From the NCBI GenBank assembly GCA_013285905.1, contig JABDGU010000007.1, positions 1 through 64,000 of the forward strand: a stretch of 64,000 bases of DNA, read 5' to 3'. Below the pieces are notes generated by a model. That model was not told where the DNA came from. It searched no databases and worked only from the letters and a program-made list of their open reading frames with translations. The position numbers were made by a program, and so were the translations under genes. Of the stretch, positions 43,940-52,511 are shown one piece after another. The stretch comes from Bacteroidota bacterium. Its GTDB lineage: Bacteria; Bacteroidota; Bacteroidia; Chitinophagales; Chitinophagaceae. Positions within the stretch are counted from its first letter, which is position 1. Each line of letters opens with the position of its first letter.

Positions 43940-44563
43940 CTAAGAAGAATAAATTGTTGCTAATAATATCAATGTAGCGAAAATTATACAAATCACTAAA
44001 GGCAACCAAAATGGCCTAGTTCTATATTTTGTATCCTTGCCAATATATTTTTTCCAGAAAAATCGATGTAGCACAAGTGCACCAAGGCCATTAAATCCAA
44101 TCGTTAAACCGGACGTTGACTTAGTTTTTTCAGAAATTAATCCAATAGCCCAGATTGCGAAAATCGAATAGATAAATCCAAAAAAGAAAGTGAGCAAGGA
44201 GGCTTTCTTATTTTTCAATTTATTAAGATTAAGGGACAGCAGTATGCCACCAGTAACAACTCCAAACAGTATAGAAAAATACCAAATAACTCTTTCCGAG
44301 TAAAATAATGGAGCGTCAATATCTGTAACAATATTTTTCTTCCAATCAAAAGCCCAATTGTTCGTGTTCTCATTCACCTTTTTTTGTTCAATCTCAGAAT
44401 TAATTTCTGCCAACTGAACATCGCTAAAAAAAACTCCGCGTTTTTTCAATTCATTAATTGCGGCATTAATTGCTTCGGGAGTATATCTTTTGGCATCAGT
44501 AATATATTTTTGCAAATCTTCTTCAGATTTGCCGCCCATTAATTTTTCGAGATCAATTTCCAT
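43940..44563 (-). CDS. Membrane protein of unknown function with helical N-terminal domain
   Basis: This 207-residue protein has a cytosolic, charged N-terminus (MEIDLEKLMGGKSEEDLQKYITDAKRYTPEAINAAINELKKRG) that resembles the helical repeats seen at the N-termini of other phylum membrane proteins. About four transmembrane helices follow (VIWYFSILFGVVTGGILLSL, LLTFFFGFIYSIFAIWAIGLI, LTIGFNGLGALVLHRFF, WLPLVICIIFATLILLATIY). No family was recognised. It is downstream of the PfkB kinase gene on the same strand with a 30-base gap. Confidence 0.65.
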   Translation of the reverse strand: MEIDLEKLMGGKSEEDLQKYITDAKRYTPEAINAAINELKKRGVFFSDVQLAEINSEIEQKKVNENTNNWAFDWKKNIVTDIDAPLFYSERVIWYFSILFGVVTGGILLSLNLNKLKNKKASLLTFFFGFIYSIFAIWAIGLISEKTKSTSGLTIGFNGLGALVLHRFFWKKYIGKDTKYRTRPFWLPLVICIIFATLILLATIYSS

Positions 44564-44593
44564 ATAGTCCCCAATATAGAAATAAAGCGTTTA

Positions 44594-45517
44594 TTACACC
44601 AAACTAATATCAAAATCAACCAAGTCAACAAACTCACTTATCCGCCCGGTGATATCATCTTTTGATATTTCTTTCATGCGGATAGGCCCGAATTTTTCTA
44701 CGCAAAAGGATGCTAAAGCAGAACCCACAATAATAGCTGTTTTCATATTGTTGAAAGAGATATCCCTGGTATGAGCAATATGGCCAATGAAACCACCGGC
44801 AAAAGTGTCGCCTGCGCCGGTTGGGTCGAAAACATCCTCGAGTGGCAAGGCAGGGGCAAAGAATATTTGTTTGTCATGAAATAAAAGGGCGCCATGTTCC
44901 CCCTTCTTGATAATAAGATATTTGGGGCCCATCTGTTGTATCTTAAGGGCAGCTTTAACTATCGAATATTCACCGCTTAGCTCACGGGCCTCACTATCAT
45001 TTACCATCAGCACATCCACCATTGTCAGCACTTTTTTCAAGTCGTCCATGGCGCTTGCCATCCAATAGTTCATAGTGTCCATAACTATAAGCTTAGGCCG
45101 CTTTTTCAGCTGATTGATAACGCTTATCTGCACAGCAGGAGCCAGGTTACCAAGCATTAAAAATTCGCAGTCCTGGTAGCTATCCGGCAATTTGGGATCG
45201 AATTGAGCTAATACGTTAAGGTCCGTAACAAGAGTATCCCGGGTATTGAGGTCAGTATGGTAACGGCCACTCCAGAAAAAACTCTTACCATCGGGCACGA
45301 CTTCCACACCTTCAAACTGCACACCTCGTGCTTCCAAGGCCGTTATTTCCTCTTTCGGGAAATCACCGCCTATTATGGAAACCTGCTTTATGGGTTTTGT
45401 GAAATTTGAGGCTGCCCAGGCAGCATATATAGCTGAACCGCCAATGATTTTGTCAACCTTTCCAAAAGGAGTTTCCAGTGCATCAAAGGCCATAGTGCCT
45501 ACTACTATTAAAGACAT
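44594..45517 (-). CDS. PfkB-family carbohydrate/nucleoside kinase
   Basis: This 307-residue ribokinase-like kinase starts at ATG 45517 (MSLIVVGTMAFDALETPFGK). The N-terminal PfkB signature region is IIGGSAIYAAWAASNF. The C-terminal active-site signature DPTGAGDTFAGGFIGHIAHT carries the catalytic aspartate in the GAGD anion hole. The sugar or nucleoside substrate is unknown. The longer frame starting at 45538 overlaps a TATATTTG promoter box. Confidence 0.92.
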   Translation of the reverse strand: MSLIVVGTMAFDALETPFGKVDKIIGGSAIYAAWAASNFTKPIKQVSIIGGDFPKEEITALEARGVQFEGVEVVPDGKSFFWSGRYHTDLNTRDTLVTDLNVLAQFDPKLPDSYQDCEFLMLGNLAPAVQISVINQLKKRPKLIVMDTMNYWMASAMDDLKKVLTMVDVLMVNDSEARELSGEYSIVKAALKIQQMGPKYLIIKKGEHGALLFHDKQIFFAPALPLEDVFDPTGAGDTFAGGFIGHIAHTRDISFNNMKTAIIVGSALASFCVEKFGPIRMKEISKDDITGRISEFVDLVDFDISLV

Positions 45518-45535
45518 ATAATGTAAAAATTTGCG

Positions 45536-45543
45536 CAAATATA
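45536..45543 (-). promoter_or_regulatory. -7 element TATATTTG of the PfkB kinase gene
   Basis: A consensus match 18 bases before the chosen ATG on the reverse strand. It supports 45517 over the longer frame. Confidence 0.55.
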
Positions 45544-45546
45544 ATG

Positions 45547-45580
45547 GATTCCAGATACTTGATGCTGGATATTAGATGAC
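45547..45580 (+). repeat. Degenerate CCAGATAC/CTGGATAT repeats upstream of the four-helix gene
   Basis: ATTCCAGATACTTGATG and CTGGATATTAGATGAC contain CCAGATAC and its near inverse, echoing the tract downstream at 45992-46035. Confidence 0.4.
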
Positions 45581-45599
45581 TAATATTTATGTTTGTGTT

Positions 45600-45977
45600 A
45601 TGAGCTATAAAAAATTAGAGATATGGCAATTGGCGAGAGATGTAGTGAATGATATTCACCCTATGACACTTAAAATGCTGCCCGCACATGAAATGTATGA
45701 AGAAGGCCAACAAATAAGAAGGTCTTCGAAATCTGTGAAAAGCACTATTGTGGAGGGGTATGGAAGAAGATATTACAAACAGGAGTTCATAAGGTATCTT
45801 ATATTTGCTTTGGGCAGTAATGATGAAACGATGGACCACCTGGAAACATTATATGAGACAGGTTCTTTAAAAGATGAGATTGTATTTACGAAGCTTAAAG
45901 ATAAAATTGATTTATTAGGTAAGAAAATAAACAGTTTTCTTACAGCAGTTCAACAAAACCATCAAAGCGAAAGATGA
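45600..45977 (+). CDS. Four-helix bundle protein (23S rRNA intervening-sequence/Avd-like family)
   Basis: This 125-residue protein starts [19 protein letters not shown]. It carries the family marks [50 protein letters not shown] and [13 protein letters not shown]. The fold is a four-helix bundle, related to proteins encoded in 23S rRNA insertions and to Avd of diversity-generating retroelements. No reverse transcriptase is nearby. It is flanked on both sides by degenerate TATCCAG-type repeats. The function is unknown. ATG 45600 fits the family start. Confidence 0.88.
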   Translation: MSYKKLEIWQLARDVVNDIHPMTLKMLPAHEMYEEGQQIRRSSKSVKSTIVEGYGRRYYKQEFIRYLIFALGSNDETMDHLETLYETGSLKDEIVFTKLKDKIDLLGKKINSFLTAVQQNHQSER

Positions 45978-45991
45978 AGAATCCGAATATA

Positions 45992-46035
45992 ATATTCCGT
46001 ATCCAGTATCAAATATCCAAAATCCAGTACCCAGA
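45992..46035 (+). repeat. Degenerate TATCCAG tandem tract
   Basis: Four to five imperfect units (GTATCCAGTATC, AATATCC, AAATCCAGTACCCAG) fill the gap between the four-helix gene and the next ATG, immediately before the nucleotidyltransferase gene. Confidence 0.5.
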
Positions 46036-46749
46036 ATGAAAGCCATGATATTTGCCGCCGGCCTTGGCACTCGCCTTAAACCCTTTACAGACCACCATCC
46101 TAAAGCTCTGGCAGAAGTCAACGGGCTAACGCTTTTAGAACATAATCTCAAATACCTGCAGCGTTTTGGTATTTATGAAGTAATTGTAAATGTTCACCAT
46201 TTTGCCCAACAGATAGAAGATATACTATTTGAGAATTCAGAATTCGACAGCAATATCATTATATCAGATGAAAGAGATCTGCTATTAGATACGGGTGGAG
46301 GACTGAAAAAAGCCGCATGGTTCTTTGAAAATGAACAAAATTTCGTGGTGATGAATGTCGATGTGCTCACCAGCCTGGATCTTGCAAAAATGATACAGCA
46401 CCAGGATGCAAATGATTCAGTGGGAACGCTTGCCGTGATGAAACGTGATTCATCCCGCCAGTTTTTATTTGATGAATATATGAATCTTTGCGGATGGGCA
46501 AACAACAAAACAAACGAACAAAAAATATCGCGGGAAGTAAGTTGGATGCAACCGCTCGCATTCAGTGGCATACAGGTATTAAATACATCTGTTTTTAGCG
46601 ACTGCCCCTTCGAAGGTAAATTCTCAATTGTTGATTGGTACCTGCACCTTGCAAAAAAAAATGTCTTGAAAGGCTATGACCATACCGGCAACATATTTAT
46701 AGATGTTGGCAAACCGGAGAGTTTGGAGAAAGCTGGTTACCTGTTTTAA
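46036..46749 (+). CDS. NDP-sugar nucleotidyltransferase (MurU/HddC-like)
   Basis: This 237-residue nucleotidyltransferase opens MKAMIFAAGLGTRLKPFTDHHPKALAEVNGLTLLEH, with the G-x-G-T-R-x-x-P and P-K-x-L motifs. LLLDTGGGLKKA and MNVDVLTSLDL hold the sugar-binding and metal-binding residues. It lacks the hexapeptide tail found in the enzyme at 34617. It could activate N-acetylmuramate-1-phosphate or a heptose-1-phosphate; which one is not decidable here. It converges with, and overlaps by four bases, the oligopeptidase gene. Confidence 0.85.
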   Translation: MKAMIFAAGLGTRLKPFTDHHPKALAEVNGLTLLEHNLKYLQRFGIYEVIVNVHHFAQQIEDILFENSEFDSNIIISDERDLLLDTGGGLKKAAWFFENEQNFVVMNVDVLTSLDLAKMIQHQDANDSVGTLAVMKRDSSRQFLFDEYMNLCGWANNKTNEQKISREVSWMQPLAFSGIQVLNTSVFSDCPFEGKFSIVDWYLHLAKKNVLKGYDHTGNIFIDVGKPESLEKAGYLF

Positions 46750-48476
46750 TTCAGCCCCATCTCCAATAACCTTTCTTTTACAAAAGTTCCAAGTTCGTTA
46801 ACGTAGGCAGGAGAAAAATCGAATTTTATTCCTGCTGTGGAGTATAGCTCTTTCAATGTTTTTGTATAGCCAAGGCTCAATGCACTCATGTAATTGTCGA
46901 GTGCCTGTTCTTTATTGCTCCTGTATTGCCTCCACATTGCTATTGCCCCTAATTGAGCAATGCCATATTCTATATAATAGAACGGCACTTCATACAGGTG
47001 CAGCTGTTTCTGCCATAGGTGGGCACGGTATTCTTCAAAACCCGTCCAATCTGTTATGCCCGTTGAGAATTCCTTCAGAATCTCCATCCACGCTGTCTTT
47101 CTTTCCTCGTCGCTATGCCCAGGGTGAGTATATAACCAGTGCTGGTATTTATCTATAGTCGCTATCCAGGGCAACACGCTTATCACACGTTCCAGTTCCT
47201 CCAATTTGGCGCGATGCAGTTCTTTCTCATCATTGAAGAAAACATCCCAATGCTCCATAGAGAAAAGCTCCATGCTCATACTCGCCAATTCGGCAATTTC
47301 CATCGGGTATTCTTTGAACGCATTCAGCTTGAGTTTATGGGTAAGGAAGGAATGAACTGCATGACCACCTTCGTGCATCATAGTGATCACATCACCCATT
47401 GTCCCGGCAGCATTCATAAATATAAATGGCACCCCGGTTTCTGCAAGCGGACAGTTGTAACCGCCCGGAGCTTTGCCTTTGCGGCTTTCAAGGTCCAGTC
47501 GGTGCATATCCTGCATGGTATTCAGGCAGCCACTGAAATAAGGCCTGAGGTCATTAAATACTTCCATTGCTTTTTCAGACAGCTCTTTGCCTGTATGGAA
47601 AGGTTGCAGAGGTTTAGAACCTTCCGGCTCTGCGTCGCCATCCCATGGCCTCATTACCTCAAGCCCTAATCTTTGCTTGCGATAATTTACCAACATTGCC
47701 TGCAATGGTAAAATATATTCTTTAACAGCGGTATGAAATGCAAAACAGTCATCGGGAGTATAATCAAAACGCCCCAATTCCCTGAATTTATAATCCCTGT
47801 AATTTTCAAAACCGGCATTTGTTGCAACTTTTTGCCTCAACACCAGCAGTTTATTAAACAACTCATTGAGTTGTTCCTTGTCTGCCATGCGGCGAACAGC
47901 TACTTTATTAAACACAGACTCTCTCAACACCCTATCAGGCTGCTGTAAGAATTTGGCAGCTTGTTGTAAAGTATATTCTTTGCCATCCACCTCTATGCTC
48001 ATCTTACTGCTCAACACACCATACTGTTGAGCCAGTATACTCATCTCCGCCTGCAATTGTACATTCTCTTCCCGATACAATTTTATCGCATTCTCAACGC
48101 TCCGCAAATAGGGGAAATATACAGACCTATCCAGCTCTACGGTATATGGACAAGCAATCAATTTTTTATTCAGCTCAAAACCATAAGGTTTCATTTTAGG
48201 CTCTATCTCTAAACAGAAATAAGTGAAGGCTTCCTCAAATTCCCTATTAGTCGTATCACAGGTCATGTTGATCTGCCGCCAACATGCATCTTCACTTATT
48301 ACAGCTTCCAGCTCGCTTATATCCGCCAGCCATTTTTCCAACACTGTTTTATTATTTATTTCTCTTTGCAGTAATTCCTCAAAATAGGGCTGTAAAGCAT
48401 CCCATGTACTCACTTTAAAATCTTCTGGTAAAAACTGCCTCTTTACTTTTTCTAATGGAGCAAAAGCCTTATTCAT
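46746..48476 (-). CDS. M3-family oligoendopeptidase (PepF-like)
   Basis: This 576-residue zinc metallopeptidase of the M3 family has the motif MHEGGHAVHSFLTHKL (HExxH). The third zinc ligand is likely the glutamate in the downstream EIAELASMSMELFS. The long helical N-terminal region is typical of cytosolic oligopeptidases that trim peptides. No signal peptide is present. Length fits PepF-type enzymes in Bacteroidota. Confidence 0.92.
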   Translation of the reverse strand: MNKAFAPLEKVKRQFLPEDFKVSTWDALQPYFEELLQREINNKTVLEKWLADISELEAVISEDACWRQINMTCDTTNREFEEAFTYFCLEIEPKMKPYGFELNKKLIACPYTVELDRSVYFPYLRSVENAIKLYREENVQLQAEMSILAQQYGVLSSKMSIEVDGKEYTLQQAAKFLQQPDRVLRESVFNKVAVRRMADKEQLNELFNKLLVLRQKVATNAGFENYRDYKFRELGRFDYTPDDCFAFHTAVKEYILPLQAMLVNYRKQRLGLEVMRPWDGDAEPEGSKPLQPFHTGKELSEKAMEVFNDLRPYFSGCLNTMQDMHRLDLESRKGKAPGGYNCPLAETGVPFIFMNAAGTMGDVITMMHEGGHAVHSFLTHKLKLNAFKEYPMEIAELASMSMELFSMEHWDVFFNDEKELHRAKLEELERVISVLPWIATIDKYQHWLYTHPGHSDEERKTAWMEILKEFSTGITDWTGFEEYRAHLWQKQLHLYEVPFYYIEYGIAQLGAIAMWRQYRSNKEQALDNYMSALSLGYTKTLKELYSTAGIKFDFSPAYVNELGTFVKERLLEMGLN

Positions 48477-48486
48477 AATATTGTTT

Positions 48487-48912
48487 TTAATGTTTTTGTC
48501 TTAAGTATTTTTTTAAAAAAATCTCAGGCTCCATCACTTCGAGGTCGGAGAAATAAAAATCATTTGTGTCACTGGTTATAATACAATTACATTTTGCATT
48601 GAGTGCGGAATAATATTCAAGCCCGTCCTCAAGATCATTTACTTTTTTATTTTTTATAGCTAATGCAGCTTCTTTTTTTCCGCAATCGGTTATATCAATA
48701 TGTTCTAACAGGAGATCAATTTTGTTTTTAGCAGGTAATCTGCCATACTTCTTTTCAGCAAAATACCACGCTATTGCCAGGCAAATGGCAGATGTAGTTA
48801 AAGTAAATCCTTTTTGTTCTGTTAAACTTAAAATACGTGCTGAATAAGGGAAAACAGGATATTCTTTGTTTAGTACAGATACCAAAACATTAGCGTCAAG
48901 AAATAATTTCAT
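48487..48912 (-). CDS. PIN-domain toxin (VapC-like)
   Basis: This 141-residue PIN-domain ribonuclease has MKLFLDANVLVSVL carrying the first catalytic Asp. VNDLEDGLEYYSA and IITSDTNDFYFSD supply the later acidic residues that bind magnesium. It overlaps the preceding antitoxin gene by four bases. As in other VapC toxins the target would be tRNA or rRNA, but the target is not known for this one. Confidence 0.87.
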   Translation of the reverse strand: MKLFLDANVLVSVLNKEYPVFPYSARILSLTEQKGFTLTTSAICLAIAWYFAEKKYGRLPAKNKIDLLLEHIDITDCGKKEAALAIKNKKVNDLEDGLEYYSALNAKCNCIITSDTNDFYFSDLEVMEPEIFLKKYLRQKH

Positions 48913-49175
48913 TTTTTACTATTGAAATATTCGTCTTTCATAGTTTTACGCTTCTTGGCTTTAGTCTGGTATTCAACTTCGCCTTCTGATACTTGCATCA
49001 CCCAATCCGCAATGGGCATATCTTCTATATCCCTGTAATTGCCGGCTACCACTTTTCTTAGCAATACTTCCGTAAGCCTGCTTAGGCTAATGCCTTGCTG
49101 GTAAGCGTATTCTTTGGCCGTTTCTATTATTTGTGCGTCAAAACTTAGTGTTATCTTGGCGTCCATATTTTTCAT
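48909..49175 (-). CDS. Antitoxin partner of the PIN toxin (DUF6364-like)
   Basis: This protein of about 88 residues starts MKNMDAKITLSFDAQIIETAKEYAYQQGISLSRLTEVLLRKV. That is a ribbon-helix-helix-like fold with a strand and two helices. A flexible lysine-rich tail that would wrap the toxin follows (KAKKRKTMKDEYFNSKK). ATG 49166 is an alternative. A TATTTTTG -7 box nine bases upstream excludes the longer frame starting at 49214. It overlaps the toxin by four bases. Confidence 0.85.
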   Translation of the reverse strand: MKNMDAKITLSFDAQIIETAKEYAYQQGISLSRLTEVLLRKVVAGNYRDIEDMPIADWVMQVSEGEVEYQTKAKKRKTMKDEYFNSKK

Positions 49176-49184
49176 TTTATACGA

Positions 49185-49192
49185 CAAAAATA
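49185..49192 (-). promoter_or_regulatory. -7 element TATTTTTG of the toxin-antitoxin operon
   Basis: An exact match nine bases from the antitoxin ATG. The transcript would have a leader of a few bases at most. Confidence 0.55.
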
Positions 49193-49232
49193 ATATTTCT
49201 ATACGTATATTCAAAAATTTTTAACAATTTTC

Positions 49233-49814
49233 TTATTTCTCGGCTAAAAAGTAAGGTATTTCAGACCAGTTCTTTAATAACTGCAAACCCAATTCCGTAC
49301 CAACCGACTCGGGATGAAACTGAACGCCCAAACAGGGATATTTTTCATGGGCGAGAGCCATAATAATTCCATCATCCGAATGAGCTATTGCCCGCAAGCC
49401 AGTACCTGCAAATTCATCAACAGCAAGAGAATGGTAACGCATAGCTGTAAACGGAGAGGAGATATTGTTGAATATTTTATGACCATTATGAGTTACCTGG
49501 CTGGTTTTGCCATGCATAGGATAGGAAGTGTGTATCAGTTTCGCGCGGAAATACATACCTAGTGCCTGGTGGCCCAGGCATACGCCAAGAATAGGAATGC
49601 TGCTGTGAAAATGATTTATCGCATCCATACAAATGCCTGCCTGCAAAGGTGTTTCGGGACCCGGAGAAATAATTAAACGAGAGGGTTTAATATCTATTAG
49701 CTGTTGAAGGCTTAATTCATCATTACGATACACAACGCATTCATTGCCTGTTTGCAAAAGGTAATGGTGCAATATATAAGTGAAGGAATCGTAATTGTCA
49801 AGAAGCACCCACAT
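49233..49814 (-). CDS. Glutamine amidotransferase subunit of anthranilate/aminodeoxychorismate synthase
   Basis: This 193-residue class I glutamine amidotransferase supplies ammonia to a chorismate-using partner (TrpE or PabB). The catalytic cysteine is in ILGVCLGHQALG, and the His-Glu pair is in VQFHPESVGTELG. The oxyanion segment is SPGPETP. It was not determined whether it serves folate (pabA) or tryptophan (trpG), and no synthase gene is adjacent. It overlaps the CvpA gene by 17 bases. Confidence 0.92.
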   Translation of the reverse strand: MWVLLDNYDSFTYILHHYLLQTGNECVVYRNDELSLQQLIDIKPSRLIISPGPETPLQAGICMDAINHFHSSIPILGVCLGHQALGMYFRAKLIHTSYPMHGKTSQVTHNGHKIFNNISSPFTAMRYHSLAVDEFAGTGLRAIAHSDDGIIMALAHEKYPCLGVQFHPESVGTELGLQLLKNWSEIPYFLAEK

Positions 49815-50352
49815 GTTTTGGCACCGGTTGGTTTACATGCTGAAAAAATTGTTCCAATTCGCTAAGAATATTTTTCACAAATGGTATCAGTCTTCCTAAA
49901 CGTTCAAACACCCACGGAGCAATAGGTGCAAAGAAATGATAGGTTTTTGAATCAGCAATTGACTGAACAGAAACGATATGTGCTTGCGTACTTATCCATA
50001 GCAGGATACTCCATACAAAAGCGCCTAATACAGCATATAATACCCCACCGACAATTTTATTTACAGTGCCCAGCAATACCGCTTCAAGGGCCGTTTGTAT
50101 AGCTTTGGCAATGAGCCTGACAAGCAATACCACCACTATGAATAAGACAACATAACTTACTATCTGGGCCGAGCCTGAAGTAATGATGCCCTTATCATAT
50201 AAAAAAACAGCAAGAGTATGAGATAATTTTAATGCACAGATAACACCTAAAACAATGGCCAGCACTGAAAATGCAGCTAATATAACGCCCTTCATATAGC
50301 CACGTATAAAAGATGCGATTACGATCAGGATACCAATTATATCAAGTATCAT
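49798..50352 (-). CDS. cvpA: CvpA family membrane protein
   Basis: This 184-residue inner-membrane protein starts MILDIIGILIVIASFIRGYMKGVILAAFSVLAIVLGVICALKLS, the family's conserved beginning with the F-x-R-G-x-x-K-G loop. Four helices (the others include IVSYVVLFIVVVLLVRLIA and VNKIVGGVLYAVLGAFVWSILLWI) are predicted. Family members are linked to colicin V production and envelope or purine-related phenotypes; the exact function is unclear. It lies between yqeY and the amidotransferase gene. Confidence 0.9.
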   Translation of the reverse strand: MILDIIGILIVIASFIRGYMKGVILAAFSVLAIVLGVICALKLSHTLAVFLYDKGIITSGSAQIVSYVVLFIVVVLLVRLIAKAIQTALEAVLLGTVNKIVGGVLYAVLGAFVWSILLWISTQAHIVSVQSIADSKTYHFFAPIAPWVFERLGRLIPFVKNILSELEQFFQHVNQPVPKHVGAS

Positions 50353-50355
50353 GAA

Positions 50356-50814
50356 TTATGCACCTTGAGAAAGCAATTGTTTCACAGCTTCAGATATGGC
50401 TTTTCCATCGGCCTTGCCTGCCAGTTGTTTGGTAGCTGCGCCCATTACCTTGCCCATATCAGCAGGCGTTTTTGCACCAACTTGTTCCATTATCTTCTGC
50501 AATTCTGCTTTCAATTCATCGGCAGACATTTGTTTAGGCAGAAAACGCTCAATTATTTGCAACTCTTCTCTCTCTTTGGCCGCCAGGTCTTCCCGGTTTT
50601 GTTTTTCAAATATATCCAAAGAATCGCGGCGTTGTTTGGCGAGTTTTTGCAGCATTTTAGCTTCATCGGCTTCGCTTATCGTACCTGTTGCGCCTTCAGC
50701 GGTCTTTTCTATTATAATAGCTGCTTTAATGGCCCGTAAAGTACGCAAAGCAGCGTCGTTCTTCGAGCGCATGGCATCCTTCAATTCGTCCATTACTTTT
50801 TGTTCGAGAGACAT
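50356..50814 (-). CDS. GatB/YqeY domain-containing protein
   Basis: This 152-residue cytoplasmic protein consists of the YqeY domain found at the C-terminus of the amidotransferase subunit GatB. MSLEQKVMDELKDAMRSKNDAALRTLRAIKAAI is the first helical part. The helical tail carries ADMGKVMGAATKQLAGKADGKAISEAVKQLLSQ, the family's G-x-V-M-x-x-x-x-x-x-x-x-x-A-D-G segment. Free-standing YqeY probably binds tRNA-like substrates. It is four bases from cvpA. Confidence 0.93.
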   Translation of the reverse strand: MSLEQKVMDELKDAMRSKNDAALRTLRAIKAAIIIEKTAEGATGTISEADEAKMLQKLAKQRRDSLDIFEKQNREDLAAKEREELQIIERFLPKQMSADELKAELQKIMEQVGAKTPADMGKVMGAATKQLAGKADGKAISEAVKQLLSQGA

Positions 50815-50897
50815 ATAAATTCAATATTAAAAAGTCAAAAGAATTAAATTTCAAATCCTAATTTACAATCTTAAATCATAAATCGAAAAACTGCAAA

Positions 50898-51233
50898 TTA
50901 TTTAGCTTCTTCAGCGGTATTGGCCTTTTTGAGGAAATTTTTCGCGAATTCTTTTATTTCCTTTGACAACTCGGCGTTTTTAGTAGCACGCAGATAGGTA
51001 TCTGCCATGCCGAAGAAAGTCTGGTAAAAAAAATCATTCATTTCATCTACCATCATTTTTGCTGTCCATAAATCGATGCGTAAAGCCGATTTTTCTTCGC
51101 CATCCCAAAGGCCCAGCAAAAGTGCCTTTGCTTTTTGCATGCCTTCCACACCGCCGTCCGGGGCATTCCACTCGATCATTTCCGGCATTTTGTCTTCGGC
51201 CAGTTGTACTTGTATGTTAATGTTTGATCTCAT
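50898..51233 (-). CDS. gldC: Gliding motility protein GldC
   Basis: This 111-residue protein matches GldC in its characteristic segment (EWNAPDGGVEGMQKAKALLLGLWDGEEKSALRIDLWTAKMMVDEMNDFFYQTFFGMADTYLRAT). GldC is a conserved Bacteroidota protein that supports gliding motility and T9SS in some species, though it is not essential in all. Its presence supports the phylum call and goes with the T9SS cargo elsewhere in the window. No other gld gene lies beside it. Confidence 0.9.
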   Translation of the reverse strand: MRSNINIQVQLAEDKMPEMIEWNAPDGGVEGMQKAKALLLGLWDGEEKSALRIDLWTAKMMVDEMNDFFYQTFFGMADTYLRATKNAELSKEIKEFAKNFLKKANTAEEAK

Positions 51234-51278
51234 TGAATTAAAAATTTGATGTGCAATATCGTTTGTTTTCTTTTAATG

Positions 51279-52007
51279 TCAATTTGTTTGAGGCTGCCAC
51301 TTATTTAATTGCTTTATGCAGGCAGCAATATCTTTAGGCAAAGGCGCCTCTGCTTTTATTTCCGTGCCGTCTTCTTTTTTAAATTGTAAACGGGACGCAT
51401 GCAATGCAAGACGGCTTAACAATGGTTTTTCAGTTTCTTCTTTGTCGGATAACCTGTATTTGCGTTTTATTGCAGAAACTAAAAAGGGTTTGCCGTCGCC
51501 ATACATTTCATCACATATCAGGGCATGCCCTATTGATTGCATGTGAACCCTTATCTGGTGGGTGCGGCCTGTATATATCCTGAATTCCACCAAGGAGTAG
51601 AGTGGCCATTGTTCCAACACTAAATAATCTGTTACCGATGCTTTACCTTTTTTTGCCACGATCATCTTACCTTTCACTGCAGGATGTTCGGCCAAAGCCT
51701 TTTCAATCCGGCCTTCAGCGGGTATAACCAGGCCGTTTACAAGACCAACATAATATTTCGTAACTTCTCTGTTTTCAAAAAGCTGTGATAAATAACGGTG
51801 GCTTGTCTCATTTTTTGCAAAACAAATTACACCACTTGTTTCTCTATCAAGGCGATGTACCACCCATATTTTCTGCCCTGTTTTTGCTTCCAGCATACGG
51901 CCGAGGCTCGGGATTTCTGCATTAAAACGGTCTGGTATGGCCAATAAGCCCGGAGGCTTATTTACAATTACCAGGTCTTCATCTTCATATAATATGTCAA
52001 TCTGCAT
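51279..52007 (-). CDS. RluA-family pseudouridine synthase
   Basis: This 242-residue RNA pseudouridine synthase has VVHRLDRETSGVICFAKN, which includes the catalytic aspartate (H-R-L-D). RTHQIRVHMQSIGHALICDEMYG follows as the family's later motif. No S4 domain precedes it. The modified RNA position is not known. It overlaps ybeY by 11 bases, which suggests a shared transcript for RNA-modifying functions. Confidence 0.93.
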   Translation of the reverse strand: MQIDILYEDEDLVIVNKPPGLLAIPDRFNAEIPSLGRMLEAKTGQKIWVVHRLDRETSGVICFAKNETSHRYLSQLFENREVTKYYVGLVNGLVIPAEGRIEKALAEHPAVKGKMIVAKKGKASVTDYLVLEQWPLYSLVEFRIYTGRTHQIRVHMQSIGHALICDEMYGDGKPFLVSAIKRKYRLSDKEETEKPLLSRLALHASRLQFKKEDGTEIKAEAPLPKDIAACIKQLNKWQPQTN

Positions 52008-52443
52008 TCAGCTCTTTTTTAAAATATTCTTTCAGGCAAAGATTTTCCTGGTGACGCATTTCTTTTTTGTCGGTTTCTTTTTTGTCTTTAAACCCACAAA
52101 GATGCAAAGCTCCGTGAAATATTACACGATGCAACTCCTGGTTGTAAGACGTTATAAATTTTTCCGCGTTTTCCCTCACCCTGTCCTCACTGATATATAT
52201 TTCTCCAGACAATTCATTTTCTTTTTCGCTAAGATTGAAAGTTATAATGTCGGTATATGTATCATGGTCTAAAAATTCTTTATTGATATGCAGCAAATAA
52301 TCGTCACTGCAAAAAACATAATTCAAGTGAACTGTTCTAACCCATGTTAAATGCCTGCGTACAAGCCCATCTAGGAAAATAGATAATTCTCTCTTATTTT
52401 TCAGGTCTGTTTTTACATCCTGTATATAAAACTTTGCCGGCAT
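51997..52443 (-). CDS. ybeY: Endoribonuclease YbeY
   Basis: This 148-residue single-strand endoribonuclease is involved in 16S rRNA 3' maturation and ribosome quality control. The zinc region reads VIFHGALHLCGFKDKKETDKKEMRHQE, giving H-G-x-L-H-L-x-G with the D-H region replaced by KDKKETDKKEMRHQE, as seen in this phylum. The segment LHINKEFLDHDTYTDIITFNLSEKENELSGEIYIS is the other conserved block. It overlaps the pseudouridine synthase gene. Confidence 0.93.
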   Translation of the reverse strand: MPAKFYIQDVKTDLKNKRELSIFLDGLVRRHLTWVRTVHLNYVFCSDDYLLHINKEFLDHDTYTDIITFNLSEKENELSGEIYISEDRVRENAEKFITSYNQELHRVIFHGALHLCGFKDKKETDKKEMRHQENLCLKEYFKKELNAD

Positions 52444-52498
52444 CAGCTATGCAAATTTTGGCGAAGTTCGTATTTTTCAGCGACTCGTGTTTTAATAG

Positions 52499-52506
52499 TA
52501 TTTTTG
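52499..52506 (+). promoter_or_regulatory. -7 element TATTTTTG of the FeoA-domain gene
   Basis: An exact consensus match five bases before the ATG at 52512, so the mRNA should begin at or beside the start codon. Confidence 0.58.
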
Positions 52507-52511
52507 CAGCA

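Noticed and set aside
45600-45977. Avd-like gene as part of a diversity-generating retroelement
   Set aside because: No reverse transcriptase and no template/variable repeat pair with adenine-specific differences was seen within the window.
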